Made by a program: the position numbers and the translations under genes. DNA of 14,226 nt from NCBI GenBank assembly GCA_937906915.1, contig CALCUU010000138.1, positions 1 to 14,226 on the forward strand, in the 5' to 3' direction. The notes beneath the pieces were generated by a model, which saw only the letters and a program-made list of their open reading frames with translations, had not been told where the DNA came from and made no database searches. The stretch comes from an uncultured Phascolarctobacterium sp. GTDB lineage: Bacteria; Bacillota; Negativicutes; Acidaminococcales; Acidaminococcaceae. Numbering within the stretch: the first letter of the stretch is position 1; each line of letters begins with the position of its first letter. This document shows positions 14,009 through 14,226 of this stretch, one piece after another.

Positions 14009-14226
14009 ATGAAACGAGCATACAATTTCAACGCTGGCCCTTCTGCAATGCCCTTAGAGGTTTTGCAAGAAGCCCAAGCAGAATTTTTAAATTACGCTAA
14101 CACTGGTATGAGCATTATCGAAATGAGTCATCGTAGTCCTGAATACGATGCGCTTCACAAAGAAACTAAGGATTTGCTCCGTGAATTGATGGAAATTCCT
14201 GAAGACTATGAAATCCTTTTCATTCA
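14009..14226 (+). CDS. serC: Phosphoserine aminotransferase, N-terminal part (runs off the window)
   Basis: Cytoplasmic pyridoxal-phosphate enzyme that transfers an amino group from glutamate to 3-phosphohydroxypyruvate, the second step of serine synthesis; it can also act in pyridoxine synthesis. Only the first 72 codons are present; the gene is cut by the window edge, not broken. The opening NFNAGPSAMPLEVL, followed by GMSIIEMSHRSPEY, is diagnostic for SerC. The ATG at 14009 has AAAGGAGA (13993-14000) 8 bases upstream. The serine T-box directly before it fits the function: low charged tRNA-Ser would switch expression on. Downstream partners such as serA would lie outside the window. Confidence 0.97.
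   Translation, partial: MKRAYNFNAGPSAMPLEVLQEAQAEFLNYANTGMSIIEMSHRSPEYDALHKETKDLLRELMEIPEDYEILFI

Noticed and set aside
13697..14100. Short open frames on the plus strand in the serC leader
   Set aside because: They run through the T-box Stem I, both T-box sequences and both terminators, and match no protein pattern.

Overview
The window most resembles a diderm Firmicute (class Negativicutes, possibly the Phascolarctobacterium/Acidaminococcus group; the genus is a guess). The diderm side is a tripartite-type RND efflux pair with a lipoprotein periplasmic adaptor. The Firmicute side is a T-box leader, strong AGGAGG-type ribosome binding sites and intrinsic terminators. Base composition is moderate (mid-40s % GC by eye). 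No tRNA, rRNA, CRISPR, integrase or transposase gene is visible.

Layout. (1) 16-2741, minus strand: a three-gene NitT/Tau-type ABC importer, transcribed as binding lipoprotein, then ATPase, then permease. A ~120-base imperfect palindrome sits between the first two genes, and the ATPase and permease genes overlap. (2) 2943-4214, plus: an unrecognised exported protein with its own extended -10 promoter. (3) 4292-8769, plus: promoter, adaptor gene, RND pump gene and a strong terminator; no outer-membrane channel gene or regulator gene is linked. (4) 8838-10562, plus: a fused permease-ATPase of the SbmA/BacA/YddA-Rv1819c type. (5) 10573-10728: degenerate ~39-base tandem repeats that form hairpins, ending in a bidirectional terminator shared with the convergent genes that follow. 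(6) 10768-13434, minus: two tandem, gaplessly alignable neurotransmitter:sodium symporter (NSS) genes read from a promoter near 13560. (7) 13526-13680: a divergent promoter region with a 21-base palindrome. (8) 13643-14226, plus: strong promoter, T-box leader and the 5' end of serC.

How the genes work together. Most of the window is membrane transport: one importer of small sulfonate/nitrate-like or other organic solutes, drug efflux, a peptide/cobalamin-type ABC protein, and two sodium-coupled amino-acid symporters. The serine biosynthesis gene serC is controlled by a riboregulator that senses uncharged tRNA.

The most unusual item is that T-box leader. It appears to have one Stem I (predicted serine specifier UCC) followed by two successive antiterminator/terminator modules, each with its own T-box sequence and its own terminator hairpin. 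Second in interest are the covarying hairpin repeats after the fused ABC gene, and the palindromic element whose short open frame ends in an ATGA overlap with the ATPase start codon.
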